Assembly: GCA_017634455.1 (NCBI GenBank)
Contig: JAGBNK010000016.1
Coordinates: 1 to 35,853, forward strand
Reading direction: 5' to 3'
Origin: Lachnospiraceae bacterium
GTDB taxonomy: Bacteria; Bacillota; Clostridia; Lachnospirales; Lachnospiraceae
DNA length: 35,853 bases
Made by a program: the position numbers and the translations under genes. This document shows, piece by piece, positions 17,411 through 26,627 of the stretch (the stretch's first letter is position 1; the number at the start of each line of letters is the position of its first letter). A model generated the notes under the pieces. The model was given only the letters and a program-made list of their open reading frames with translations, was not told the DNA's origin and searched no databases.

Positions 17411-20400
17411 TTACTTCTTATGCTTCTTCTTTGATTGCTTGTAAAGATTAGGATGTAACTTTTCATCATTGGCCCTTCGCACCATAAGACAAATTAATCC
17501 CACATTAATCAAAATAATCACAAGGTTTATTATCAGTCTCAAATACTGCCATGGTGATGTCTTTCTAACAATAACAGATCCCGGTGTAACACCCTGCATA
17601 GCATTTGAATTTACAACAGTATAAGCAATATTATGTATCGCATTTCTCATGGCACTTCTTGCTGTCGGACTATCATAGTCTATCAAGCTCCATGCTGTCG
17701 GCATATAATTGCACAGATATGTGTCACATCCGCTTCTAAGAGCATAATCACGAATATTATTCGGTCCCCATACCCAATAATCGGATACTACCATGCCATT
17801 AAATCCCCACTCATCACGAAGCAATGATGTAAGAAGCGAATAATTAGCCTCACCCAGTTCGTAGCCTATAGAATTCTGTGCAGCCATAACTGCCGTAGCA
17901 GACTTATATGTCTTCTCACTTACAGTTCCATTTTCATCAGAAATATATTTTATTGTAGACTCAGCTTCCTTAATTGCTATTTCAAAAGCTCTGAAATACA
18001 ACTCTCTCATAGTCTGCTCATCTGCCCATGTAGCCACGAGAAGCGCTCGCCCCGTCTCGGTATCATTCAATGCAAAATGTTTTAGATAACAGAACATACC
18101 CTGATCACCTGCGCCGGATATTACACGAGCTGCAAGTTTTCCCGACAAAACAGGATCCTCTGAATAATATTCAAATATTCTTCCACTGAACTGGCTTCTA
18201 TGTAGGTTGATTGCAGGACAATACCAGCCATTGATTCCATGTTGTAATGACTCTTGACCAAATGCCACACCAATATCGTATAACAGGTCTTCATTCCATG
18301 TTGATGACATAAGTGGAGCAAAACCGAAAGATGAGCTTGCAGTCATATCATAACCACCTTCACCAGCACCTCCAACTTTCAATCCATTTGCTCCATCAGG
18401 TTCAACTGTCTCAGGCAATCCGATAGAGTCCACTCTACCTGTTGCATACGCAGCTCCTGCAAAATTCAAAAGAATTCCTTCCTTGTCTCCTTCCCAGTCA
18501 ATCTGATCCAATAGTTCATCCCATTTAGGATCATCATAATCCAGACCTCTCAAATCTGATAACACAAGATTGTTGCCTACTTCAGACACAGGTTCTTCGT
18601 CAGTATAAATAATACTACCTTCTACATTTCCCAACTTCTCATCAGTTTCCACATCAAATGATGACTCTTTACCAAGAAGTTCAATATATTTTTCTCCAAG
18701 CTCCTTCACTCTGCCCTCTGCAGCCTGAGGCTGAGTATTACTCCAATCATTTCTCGAAAGAAGTGTTGTCTCCTCATTCATATAATCTGATGATGCCTGG
18801 AACAAGTTTGTTGCAGCTACCTCATCTGTAGAACGGGTATGAGCCTCATCTGAACCGTCATACCATAAAGTATCATCAATAGATAATGTCTTTTCTTCAA
18901 TCACATCATGACTGTTATTTCTTAATGAAACTACATATTCTGCAGCCTCTAATACATAACAACCTGTTGTTCCATTACTATTTTCATGTGTGTAGCAATA
19001 TGACGCCATATCTTCTTTGGCAAATGTAAGTGTAACTGTCTCACTCTCCCCCGGCGCAAGTTCTTTTGTCTTGGTAAAATCAGCCAAAATAGCTGCCGGT
19101 TTTTCTATCTTATATTCCTTATCCAACTCGGTATAAGGAGAAGATGTATATAACTGAACCACATCTTTGCCCGCAACATTTCCTGTATTTGTCACCTGGA
19201 CATCCACCTGAATATCAGATTCATTTATCTTGAAATCAGTAATCTTTTGTTCAAAAGTAGTATATGACAATCCATATCCAAACGGATAGATTACTGCACC
19301 ATTCTCAATTACGCTACCATTCCCGTCAAGAGTTCCATATACAAAGCTATCATCCATTAAATCTGCAGTCTCATAATAGCGATATCCCATGTATACGCCT
19401 TCCATATACTCATTGTAAGTTCTATCAATCTCAGAATATGTATCACCCATATATCCTGCCATATTTGACTTTACATTGCTATATGTATTAACACCTATAC
19501 TCTGATAAGACGGATCAGCTGTTAAATCAGACACATATGTATCTACAGTTCTACCTGATGGGTTAACCATTCCGGTCAGAATATCAGATAATTGAGAGAA
19601 TCCTCTCTCTCCTGGATGTCCATACCATAATATCGCATCCACCTCCAACTCACCTGATGTAATTGGTGCAAGTTCAAGAGTTGCAGATGAAACCAATACA
19701 ACAACTACTTTTTTACAGATACGTTTAGCCTGACGAATTGTCTCCTTCTCATTTACAGAAAGTGCCAGATAATGAGGTGTGCCATCTTCATATGCATCAT
19801 GCTTCATGTCAGCACCTTCCTGTCCGCCTCTGGTAATAAATATTACAGCGGTCTCATCTGACACCTGAGATATTCCATCATATATAGAAGCGTCATACTC
19901 ATATATATTTTTATCGCCTCCAAGAGCAGATGTTTCCTCAACTGTTGATGTTGTTCCCTCAGCAGCCTTTATTCCGACAGGATCAGCTTGGCTCTTCATA
20001 ATATCCGCTGCAGTTGAATCTATATTAAAAGCTGCCAATCCATCCTCAGGTGTAACGGGATCCACCACCCATTTAGCTGATCCACTTGAAGTATTCTGTC
20101 CATATGATGGTGACAAATACGCTCTGCCAAATGGCATTACTGTATCTCCGGAAGTAAGTGGAAGTACTCCATTATTTTTCAGAAGAACCGTTCCTTCCTG
20201 CTGAACCTGTGCAGCTACCTTGTATGCCGCTTCAGTGGCCTCTTCAGCTGAATTATATTTCACTTCATAATAATCACTATCCCAATCTTCTGTACCTTTT
20301 GCTGTCTTCACACTAATACCACCTTTTCCAAGATAAGTATCAATGGTTGATGACATCATTTTTGTTCCTACATCAAGCAGAATCAGAATTAATGTCAAAA

Positions 20401-20464
20401 GTACCACAATTGGAATAATAATTCTACGAAATGTTTTATTAGACATTTTGAGTTTCTGTTCCAT
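17411..20464 (-). CDS. Membrane-anchored GH3 glycosidase with permuted domain order
   Basis: A 1017-residue GH3 enzyme (beta-glucosidase/beta-xylosidase type). A transmembrane helix lies at about 13-31. Next comes the domain normally C-terminal in GH3 (about 75-400, with GTVLLKNNGVLPL and YPFGYGLSYTTF) and a fibronectin-III-like domain (about 410-540). The catalytic TIM barrel is last (about 610-955). It contains YLKHFALNDTETGR and the nucleophile region GMVVSDYW (Asp895). A second helix lies at about 974-995, followed by a lysine-rich tail. The permuted order resembles rumen beta-glucosidases of Ruminococcus albus and Butyrivibrio. With both ends cytoplasmic, the enzyme should face outward. 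A GGAGGG-type site precedes the ATG. Confidence 0.92.
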   Translation of the reverse strand: MEQKLKMSNKTFRRIIIPIVVLLTLILILLDVGTKMMSSTIDTYLGKGGISVKTAKGTEDWDSDYYEVKYNSAEEATEAAYKVAAQVQQEGTVLLKNNGVLPLTSGDTVMPFGRAYLSPSYGQNTSSGSAKWVVDPVTPEDGLAAFNIDSTAADIMKSQADPVGIKAAEGTTSTVEETSALGGDKNIYEYDASIYDGISQVSDETAVIFITRGGQEGADMKHDAYEDGTPHYLALSVNEKETIRQAKRICKKVVVVLVSSATLELAPITSGELEVDAILWYGHPGERGFSQLSDILTGMVNPSGRTVDTYVSDLTADPSYQSIGVNTYSNVKSNMAGYMGDTYSEIDRTYNEYMEGVYMGYRYYETADLMDDSFVYGTLDGNGSVIENGAVIYPFGYGLSYTTFEQKITDFKINESDIQVDVQVTNTGNVAGKDVVQLYTSSPYTELDKEYKIEKPAAILADFTKTKELAPGESETVTLTFAKEDMASYCYTHENSNGTTGCYVLEAAEYVVSLRNNSHDVIEEKTLSIDDTLWYDGSDEAHTRSTDEVAATNLFQASSDYMNEETTLLSRNDWSNTQPQAAEGRVKELGEKYIELLGKESSFDVETDEKLGNVEGSIIYTDEEPVSEVGNNLVLSDLRGLDYDDPKWDELLDQIDWEGDKEGILLNFAGAAYATGRVDSIGLPETVEPDGANGLKVGGAGEGGYDMTASSSFGFAPLMSSTWNEDLLYDIGVAFGQESLQHGINGWYCPAINLHRSQFSGRIFEYYSEDPVLSGKLAARVISGAGDQGMFCYLKHFALNDTETGRALLVATWADEQTMRELYFRAFEIAIKEAESTIKYISDENGTVSEKTYKSATAVMAAQNSIGYELGEANYSLLTSLLRDEWGFNGMVVSDYWVWGPNNIRDYALRSGCDTYLCNYMPTAWSLIDYDSPTARSAMRNAIHNIAYTVVNSNAMQGVTPGSVIVRKTSPWQYLRLIINLVIILINVGLICLMVRRANDEKLHPNLYKQSKKKHKK

Positions 20465-20507
20465 ACGTCAAAACCCTCCTTTGTTTTTATTACACCATCA
20501 AATTATC

Positions 20508-20540
20508 AAAAAAGGACACTCCCAACCATAGAAGTGTCCT
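20508..20540 (-). terminator. Terminator after the sensor kinase
   Basis: The inverted repeat AGGACACT (20513-20520) / AGTGTCCT (20533-20540) has a 12-base loop. On the minus strand it is followed by six T. It lies 37 bases after the sensor kinase stop and before the GH3 gene. A nearby second GTCCTAAA (20555-20562) repeats part of the right arm. Confidence 0.75.
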
Positions 20541-20576
20541 AAAATGCAAAACAGCGTCCTAAATTGAATTTCATTG

Positions 20577-21899
20577 TTAATCTGCCAAACTAACCGGCAC
20601 CGGAATTACCACTGATATTCTAAACATATCATCAATTTCTATAATGGCTTCACCACCATAGGATGTTGCAACCCGACGAATAGATCGAACACCAAATCCA
20701 TGATATGCTTCATCACCTTTACTGGTTTTAATCTGCCCCTCCCTGATATCAATAATACCGTTATAGTTATTTTCACATGTAAATACCACCATATTCTGCT
20801 TACAAAACAGATGCATTGATATAATTCTATCATCTCGATTATCTATTTTACTTACGGCTTCAATTGCGTTTTCCAATGCGTTACCAAACAATGTACATAT
20901 ATCGCTTTGCTTCATAAAATCAATAGACCGCCCATCCATAATACAACTCAGGTTTATACCATTATGCTCACAGAATATACTTTTTTCTGTCAAAATAGTA
21001 TCTAAAACATCATTACCGGTTTTAACTGATGTGTCATATATGGAAATCAAACGCCTCATATCATCTAGTTCGCTCACATCTGCACCGCCTTGCTTTTCCC
21101 ATAGTTGAATCTGATGACGCATATCATGACATTTCTGATTAATTAGATCAATAGTCTCTGATGACAATTTATACTGCTTCATCTGCATCTCATTCATTTG
21201 TTCAAGCAATTGACGCTCCGTCTCCTGTTCTTGATGTTCTATGACATAATATCTCAAGACAAATACAAAAAAACAGCATATAACAGAAAAAAATCTTGAA
21301 ATAATATTTAAGATAAAACTTTCATACGCGTATGCATCTCTCACACTTGATAAAAGCAAAATTATAACAAAAGTAGCAAATGTAAGGAGAATCAATTTTT
21401 TTCTAACTCCTGATGTTTGATTCATCTTCTTGGTTTTTCGCGCAAAAGAAAAATATATAATCGTATAAAATATCGCATATATTATAAATTGCGACAATGA
21501 AAATAATAACAACTCCATAGGTTGACTTTCTCTTGCATCAAAACCGTTAAATCGAAGAAATATCTGTATAAATTGAGCCACGATATGTTGTACCAAATAT
21601 CCTGAAAGTGTACACATTAATAATTCTTCCCAGGATTCAGAAAAAGAGTATTGAAAAAACACATATACCAAGCCAAAGGAAACAATGTAATATGCAGATG
21701 AAATCAATATATTTGAAGAAAAACCATATGCTATAATCATAAAACATGTTGATATACCTAGCAGTAATATTCCAACCAAAATAATATGATATATACTGTT
21801 TTTTTTTCGATAATCACCGGCAAACAATAATGCTCCAAAAGCTATCTGCAAAAAGAAGGAAAGCATAATTATACTAGATGCATTTACTATAATACTCAT
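20577..21899 (-). CDS. AgrC-like sensor histidine kinase (GHKL ATPase, HPK10 type)
   Basis: A 440-residue membrane sensor kinase. About six or seven hydrophobic helices occupy residues 5-217, then a coiled linker. The H-box-like CHDMRHQI puts the probable phospho-accepting His at 258. The ATPase domain has the N-box FGNALENAIEA (338-348) and G-box HGFGVRSI. This architecture is typical of AgrC/peptide-sensing kinases paired with LytTR regulators. The ATG at 21899 has GGGGAGG eight bases upstream and lies one base after the regulator stop. No autoinducer precursor gene (agrD-like) or processing protease (agrB-like) is in the window, so the ligand is unknown. Terminated at 20508-20540. Confidence 0.9.
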   Translation of the reverse strand: MSIIVNASSIIMLSFFLQIAFGALLFAGDYRKKNSIYHIILVGILLLGISTCFMIIAYGFSSNILISSAYYIVSFGLVYVFFQYSFSESWEELLMCTLSGYLVQHIVAQFIQIFLRFNGFDARESQPMELLLFSLSQFIIYAIFYTIIYFSFARKTKKMNQTSGVRKKLILLTFATFVIILLLSSVRDAYAYESFILNIISRFFSVICCFFVFVLRYYVIEHQEQETERQLLEQMNEMQMKQYKLSSETIDLINQKCHDMRHQIQLWEKQGGADVSELDDMRRLISIYDTSVKTGNDVLDTILTEKSIFCEHNGINLSCIMDGRSIDFMKQSDICTLFGNALENAIEAVSKIDNRDDRIISMHLFCKQNMVVFTCENNYNGIIDIREGQIKTSKGDEAYHGFGVRSIRRVATSYGGEAIIEIDDMFRISVVIPVPVSLAD

Positions 21900-21900
21900 A

Positions 21901-22608
21901 TCACATTCCTCCCCTTCCATACAATATTGCAATATCCTGCAAAAAAGCCTTACGTCTCGGACGTGAAATCGGGATAATGAAATCTCCAATTTTCACTTCA
22001 TATCCCTGTACTTCATCAATATAATCCGAATTAATTAAATAAGCATTGTGAGGTCGTAAAAATCCATAATCTTTAAGCAATCCTTCTGCATCAGTCATCT
22101 TTCCTCTGATAGTAAATACTTCATTTTCAAATACATAAGATAATTGATGACCACTTATTTCCACATATATCAGATCAGACACTGAGAATCTCTTCACACC
22201 ATTTTTGTGAACAATAGTTATTTCCTTGGTCTTTCTACCATCAATCACATGAAGCGCTCTATTTAATTTAAAAGAAAAATCTGCATATTTCACTGGTTTT
22301 ACAATAAAATCCAGTGCATCAACCTCATATCCACGGACAGCATAATTTGCCATATTTGTCACAAATATAAGCACAGCTTGATTATCGATTTGTCTCAGTT
22401 TTTTTGCACCATCAAGTCCATTCATATATGGCATTTCAATGTCCATAAATACAAGATCGTAACCACTGTATCTATCAAGAAAGTCCAACGCATCAGAAAA
22501 GAAGGAAACAACAAATGTGTTTCCTCCCTCATCTTCAGTTCGTTTCAAATATGTATTTAAAATATCTGCAGATTCTTTTGAATCCTCCACAATTGCAACT
22601 TTAATCAT
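21901..22608 (-). CDS. LytTR-family response regulator
   Basis: A 235-residue AgrA/LytR-type regulator. The receiver domain (1-120) has acidic residues Glu8/Asp9, the phospho-acceptor Asp56 (VFMDIEMP), Thr84 and Lys104 (VKP). The LytTR DNA-binding domain (about 128-228) contains LIYVEISGHQLSYVF and FLRPHNAYLINSDYIDEV. It starts three bases after the chemoreceptor stop with no good Shine-Dalgarno, so translation is probably coupled. The kinase follows one base later. Targets are unknown; the operon itself and the neighbouring GH3 gene are candidates. Confidence 0.93.
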   Translation of the reverse strand: MIKVAIVEDSKESADILNTYLKRTEDEGGNTFVVSFFSDALDFLDRYSGYDLVFMDIEMPYMNGLDGAKKLRQIDNQAVLIFVTNMANYAVRGYEVDALDFIVKPVKYADFSFKLNRALHVIDGRKTKEITIVHKNGVKRFSVSDLIYVEISGHQLSYVFENEVFTIRGKMTDAEGLLKDYGFLRPHNAYLINSDYIDEVQGYEVKIGDFIIPISRPRRKAFLQDIAILYGRGGM

Positions 22609-22611
22609 ATA

Positions 22612-24408
22612 TTATAATTTCACAAACCTCTCAGCGCTTGCAGATAGTTGTCCTGCTACATTATTATTCTGATCCATAGCATCGCTAATACCCAGAATCT
22701 CCTCAACTATTTCTGTTGAATTAGTTGCTGACATGTTAATTGCGCTACTGCTTTCCTCAACTGATGAAGTAATAGACTGAACAGCTTCTTCCATTTCAGC
22801 CATAATTACATTCAAATTCTCAGCTCTTTCATTGAAATCAGCAAGAATAGATTCAATAACAGTTGCAGTATTCTCATACTTATCACCTGTTTCAACAAAT
22901 GAATCATAATCAGCAAGTACAACCTCATTAATAAAGTTCAATACTTCCATAGCATTCTCAGACAAATCCTTAACAGCAGCTGTCACGCTGTTTGAAATAA
23001 CCTGAATATTACCTGCTGTATCACGGCTGTTCGCAGCAAGTGCTGATATCTCATCTGCAACAACGGCAAATCCTTTTCCTGCCTCGCCTGCTCTAGCTGC
23101 TTCAATAGATGCATTCAACGCTAACAAATTGGTCTGTGAAGCAATATCCAAAATATCATTGGTCAAGTCATTGATTTGCTTAACCTGTTCAGAATCTCTA
23201 ACAGATTGCTCCAATACCTGTGATAATTCCTGCATCTTAGAGCCTGTCTTCTCCTTTTTAGATGAAGCTTCTTCCTTAATCTGCAATGCTTCCTGCTGAA
23301 TCTCCTCAGCTTTCATCTTACCATTATCAGCCTCTTCCTTAATGCTGTTTGCAGCATCTCTAACATCAAATACTTTCTGATTCATAGCTTCTGTTGTTCC
23401 AGCAACTGTATCCATAGAAGCTGCCAGTTCTTCAAGAGCTGCAGAAGTATTTGTAATATTTTCATTCGCCTTGTTAACTCTAACAGTCATATCATCAGAT
23501 GATTCAGTTAAAACAACAGTTCCATCTTTTACTTCACGCATTATGCCCTGTAATGTCTCAATAAATGAATTATATCCATCTGTCATATACATCAAGTCAT
23601 TAGAAGGTCTATTCTGTACTCGAGCAGTTAAATCACCTCTGCCTTCCTTGATATCATTAACTATCTTCTTCACTTCATCAGCAATCTGAGTAATCTTTCT
23701 ACTAATCAGGAAGTATGTCATAAAGAAGTTAATCAATATCATTATAGTTGCAACAATCAAACCTGTAGTTATTGTAGTTTTAACCTGCTTCTCAAGCACA
23801 TCCGAATATGCATTTGCTGACTGAGCTGACTGCTCTGCATACTGACTTACTGTATCAAGATCGTTATCCAACTCCTCAGCAACAGTTTTGTACTCGCCTG
23901 CCAAAAGTGGCCATACTTCATCCATCTGACCATCATATACACCATTAGTTGTTTTAACAGCTGCTTCGCAAACAACATCAGATTTGGTCTTCATTTCCTT
24001 AACTGCCTTAACCGCATCCTGGTTTTGCATGGTACTAAACAGACCTTCCAATGTATCCAATTGAGTTTTGAGGTCCTCAGCAGTTGCTTCTGCCTGAGTT
24101 ACTTCATTCTCATCCAAAGGCTGCTCAAATGAATATGATGTAAGTGCTGTAGATACAGATAATACAAGTTGTTTTACATCAACCCTAATGTTACCAGAAG
24201 TTTTTGACATCTCCTGCGTAATACTATTAATACCACTCACTGTGGAATTCATCTGTTCCATCTTATTCTGAATAGTTGCTATAGTTATAATAAAAGCAAC
24301 AAGTACAGCCACATTTAATACAGCCACCTGAACCGCAATTTTATTATAAAACTTAGGATTTGCATCTACTCTTTTTGCTTTTTTCACCTTGTTCTCATCC
24401 TTTGCCAT
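22612..24408 (-). CDS. Methyl-accepting chemotaxis protein
   Basis: A 598-residue chemoreceptor. It has a basic N-terminus, a first transmembrane helix (about 25-47) and a mostly helical extracellular domain of about 165 residues resembling a four-helix-bundle sensor. The second helix (about 212-235), a HAMP domain (about 236-290) and a long signalling coiled coil follow. The conserved tip is [26 protein letters not shown] (written in two parts by many families as [10 protein letters not shown] and GFAVVADE). No C-terminal CheR pentapeptide is seen. GGAGGGAG lies upstream of the ATG at 24408. It is the first gene of an operon with the LytTR regulator and AgrC-like kinase. No flagellar or che genes are in the window. 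Confidence 0.93.
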   Translation of the reverse strand: MAKDENKVKKAKRVDANPKFYNKIAVQVAVLNVAVLVAFIITIATIQNKMEQMNSTVSGINSITQEMSKTSGNIRVDVKQLVLSVSTALTSYSFEQPLDENEVTQAEATAEDLKTQLDTLEGLFSTMQNQDAVKAVKEMKTKSDVVCEAAVKTTNGVYDGQMDEVWPLLAGEYKTVAEELDNDLDTVSQYAEQSAQSANAYSDVLEKQVKTTITTGLIVATIMILINFFMTYFLISRKITQIADEVKKIVNDIKEGRGDLTARVQNRPSNDLMYMTDGYNSFIETLQGIMREVKDGTVVLTESSDDMTVRVNKANENITNTSAALEELAASMDTVAGTTEAMNQKVFDVRDAANSIKEEADNGKMKAEEIQQEALQIKEEASSKKEKTGSKMQELSQVLEQSVRDSEQVKQINDLTNDILDIASQTNLLALNASIEAARAGEAGKGFAVVADEISALAANSRDTAGNIQVISNSVTAAVKDLSENAMEVLNFINEVVLADYDSFVETGDKYENTATVIESILADFNERAENLNVIMAEMEEAVQSITSSVEESSSAINMSATNSTEIVEEILGISDAMDQNNNVAGQLSASAERFVKL

Positions 24409-24597
24409 AATAAGCTCCCTCCTTAGTAGGTCATCAGTTTCTTTATACATTTATATAAATTACATTATATAGTAAAGTGTATGAATCCCGTTTTCATTTT
24501 TTAGCTACTTTTTGTAACTTTTTTGACATTTTTTATAAATCACATTACTTTTTCCAGTTTTTATACAAAAAATTCCTTATTTTGTTGTTTTTTCAAC

Positions 24598-24644
24598 AAA
24601 AAAGCACAGAAACAAAAGATTTGATACAAAAGATTCTGTGCTTT
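24598..24644 (-). terminator. Terminator after mtaB
   Basis: An 11-bp perfect stem (24601-24611 with 24634-24644) has a 22-base loop containing a repeated ACAAAAGATT. On the minus strand it is followed by six T. A second small hairpin (24582-24587 with 24594-24599) lies just beyond. The remaining 24409-24597 is T-rich on the plus strand and holds a possible chemoreceptor -10 (TATAAT, 24464-24469) without a clear -35. Confidence 0.8.
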
Positions 24645-24675
24645 ACTAAGTATTCACTTATTACTACATTTTTCC

Positions 24676-26115
24676 TTATATTAATAACTTGTATGTATCC
24701 CCAAGTATTTTCGTATCTATTTTGCCCCGTACTATTATATTTGAAAAATCCCCAGTTTCAATCTGTCTTTCAGTAACTCCAATTGATTCAGCCTGCTTTA
24801 TCAACTCAGAAGTTTCAACAGCAACTCGTATGTATTCTCTGGTATAACCTGTAATGAAGTCCCCATCATCATCTAGAGGCGTCTCAAGAAGAGCCTCAAC
24901 TTCCATTCCTTCAAAGGCTCTTCTATAATTATTGGACATCTTCACTTCCAGTTTTAATAACTCGTCAGAACGCTTAGCCTTCACCTGCTCCGGCACCTGG
25001 TTAGGCATCTTCTCAGCTAGAGTACCCTGTCGCTTTGAGTATTTAAATACATGCATCTCATAGAAACCAATATCCTCAAGATACTTCTTAGTCTCAGCAA
25101 ACTCTTCTTCAGTTTCCCCTGGAAAACCTACTATTACATCTGTTGTTATTGCAGGATTGTGGAAATATTTTCTCAAAATATCACAACCATCCTTGTATTC
25201 AGCAGTAGTATAATGACGATTCATTCTCTTCAATGTTGCATCACAACCACTTTGTAGAGACAGATGGAAATGAGGACAAATCTTTGGCAGAGATGCCAAC
25301 TCCTCCGCCAGCTTATCTGTTACGACCTGTGGCTCAATTGATCCAAATCGAATTCTCTCAATTCCGTCTATATCATGTACCGCCTTTACAAGTTCCAGAA
25401 ATTTATCAGAGTTATCCGGATTGCTGTTATAATTCTCAGTCATACCATATGAACTAAGATGAATTCCGGTTATAACCACTTCCTTATATCCATCTAATGC
25501 TAATCCTCTAACTTCTTCCACCACATCAGAAACTTCTCGGCTTCTAACCGGACCTCTGGCATAAGGAATAATACAGTATGTACAGAATTGATTACAACCA
25601 TCCTGAACTTTGATAAATGCTCTTGTATGCTCACTAGTATGCTTTAAAGTCAATTTCTCATATGGTTCATCTGAATTTCTAATATCTATAAGCGACTCCA
25701 GTTTGTCATTGTTTGTTGTATTACTATTTGCAGCATTAAAATCAACGGGATGCTCATCAAAATATTTATCAAGAAGTTCTACAAGCTTAGTCTTCTGATT
25801 ATTTCCAATTATGATATCAATAGCCTCGTCTGCCTTGGCCTGTTCCTCTGAAGTCTGAACATAACATCCAGCAGCAACAACTGCAGCCTTAGGATTCAGT
25901 TTATGTACTCTGTGAATCATCTGACGGGATTTACGGTCCGCCATATTTGTAACAGAGCAGGTATTTATAACATACACATCTGCTTTCTCTGTAAATGGAA
26001 CAATTTCAAACCCCGCTTCACGAAGCATATTTTCCATAGCATCTGTCTCATATTGATTTACTTTACAGCCCAGATTGTGAAGTGCAGCTTTCATATTTAT
26101 GTAATAATCTCTCAT
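24676..26115 (-). CDS. mtaB: tRNA threonylcarbamoyladenosine methylthiotransferase (MtaB)
   Basis: Radical-SAM methylthiotransferase that converts t6A37 to ms2t6A37 in ANN-decoding tRNAs. The 479-residue protein has the N-terminal UPF0004 domain with Cys17, Cys53 and Cys84. The radical-SAM cluster motif CNQFCTYC has Cys174, Cys178 and Cys181, followed by IIPYARGPVRSR. HFHLSLQSGCD and a C-terminal TRAM-like region complete it. This motif style matches MtaB/YqeV rather than MiaB or RimO. Start choice is uncertain: neither 26115 nor the internal ATG at 26094 has a well-spaced ribosome binding site. In Bacillus yqeV follows rsmE; here nifS, thiI and an HPr-like gene lie between. Confidence 0.94.
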   Translation of the reverse strand: MRDYYINMKAALHNLGCKVNQYETDAMENMLREAGFEIVPFTEKADVYVINTCSVTNMADRKSRQMIHRVHKLNPKAAVVAAGCYVQTSEEQAKADEAIDIIIGNNQKTKLVELLDKYFDEHPVDFNAANSNTTNNDKLESLIDIRNSDEPYEKLTLKHTSEHTRAFIKVQDGCNQFCTYCIIPYARGPVRSREVSDVVEEVRGLALDGYKEVVITGIHLSSYGMTENYNSNPDNSDKFLELVKAVHDIDGIERIRFGSIEPQVVTDKLAEELASLPKICPHFHLSLQSGCDATLKRMNRHYTTAEYKDGCDILRKYFHNPAITTDVIVGFPGETEEEFAETKKYLEDIGFYEMHVFKYSKRQGTLAEKMPNQVPEQVKAKRSDELLKLEVKMSNNYRRAFEGMEVEALLETPLDDDGDFITGYTREYIRVAVETSELIKQAESIGVTERQIETGDFSNIIVRGKIDTKILGDTYKLLI

Positions 26116-26193
26116 ATCTTTATCTTAATCCTCAAATTCACTCTTTTGTATGAAATACTATTTATATATAGCTATTTTTCGTTACTATATCCA

Positions 26194-26222
26194 TTGACTT
26201 TTAATAGTAGTTGCTTTAGGAT
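26194..26222 (+). promoter_or_regulatory. Predicted promoter of the HPr-like gene
   Basis: TTGACT (26194-26199) is followed after 17 bases by TAGGAT (26217-26222), a good sigma-A fit. A second candidate, TTGCTT (26211-26216) with TATAAC (26233-26238), overlaps downstream. Confidence 0.55.
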
Positions 26223-26263
26223 GACATTATATTATAACTATTCTATTAATAGGAGGCGTACAA

Positions 26264-26497
26264 ATGAAGAAGGTTCAAATTTCTTTAAATTCAATTGACA
26301 AAGTTAAATCTTTTGTAAACACAATCAGCCAGTATGATTTTGATTTCGATCTTATCTCAGGAAGATATGTAATCGATGCTAAATCTATCATGGGAATCTT
26401 TAGCTTAGACTTATCTAAGCCAATCGATTTATCAATCTATACTGATGATGATGCAACAGATGTTTTAGAAGCACTTAAGCCATACATCGTAGATTAA
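26264..26497 (+). CDS. HPr-fold protein lacking the phosphorylatable histidine
   Basis: A 77-residue protein that aligns along its length with PTS phosphocarrier HPr. The conserved segment DAKSIMGIFSLDL (38-50) keeps Ser41, equivalent to the HPr-kinase target Ser46. The active-site loop GLHARPA is replaced by NSIDKVK (9-15), so there is no His15. It therefore cannot carry phosphate in the PTS relay in the usual way and recalls Bacillus Crh, which lacks His15 but keeps Ser46. A regulatory role in carbon catabolite control is plausible but inferred. It has a perfect AGGAGG seven bases before the ATG, its own promoter and a strong terminator, suggesting high expression. Confidence 0.85.
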   Translation: MKKVQISLNSIDKVKSFVNTISQYDFDFDLISGRYVIDAKSIMGIFSLDLSKPIDLSIYTDDDATDVLEALKPYIVD

Positions 26498-26521
26498 TAT
26501 CAATTAAATTTAAATACTCAG

Positions 26522-26552
26522 ATGACACAGGCCATATGGTCTGTGTCATTTT
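26522..26552 (+). terminator. Rho-independent terminator after the HPr-like gene
   Basis: A 12-bp stem (26522-26533 with 26538-26549, one G-U pair) has an ATAT loop, followed by TTTT and a T-rich stretch on the plus strand. It lies 24 bases after the stop. A weaker 7-bp hairpin (26605-26611 with 26616-26622) lies between it and the thiI stop. Confidence 0.9.
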
Positions 26553-26627
26553 CATTTCTACCGTTTCATCCGTAGTTCTGCATCTGTCCCATCTTAATGG
26601 TCGGGTGTTTCAGAAGAAACACATCTT

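Noticed and set aside
20577..22608. Complete agr-type quorum-sensing system
   Set aside because: Kinase and regulator fit, but no AgrB-like protease or AgrD-like peptide gene is visible in the window.
24477..24776. Plus-strand 99-codon frame before mtaB
   Set aside because: Phe/Leu-rich product of a T-rich non-coding stretch, running over the terminator and the mtaB 3' end; no ribosome site.
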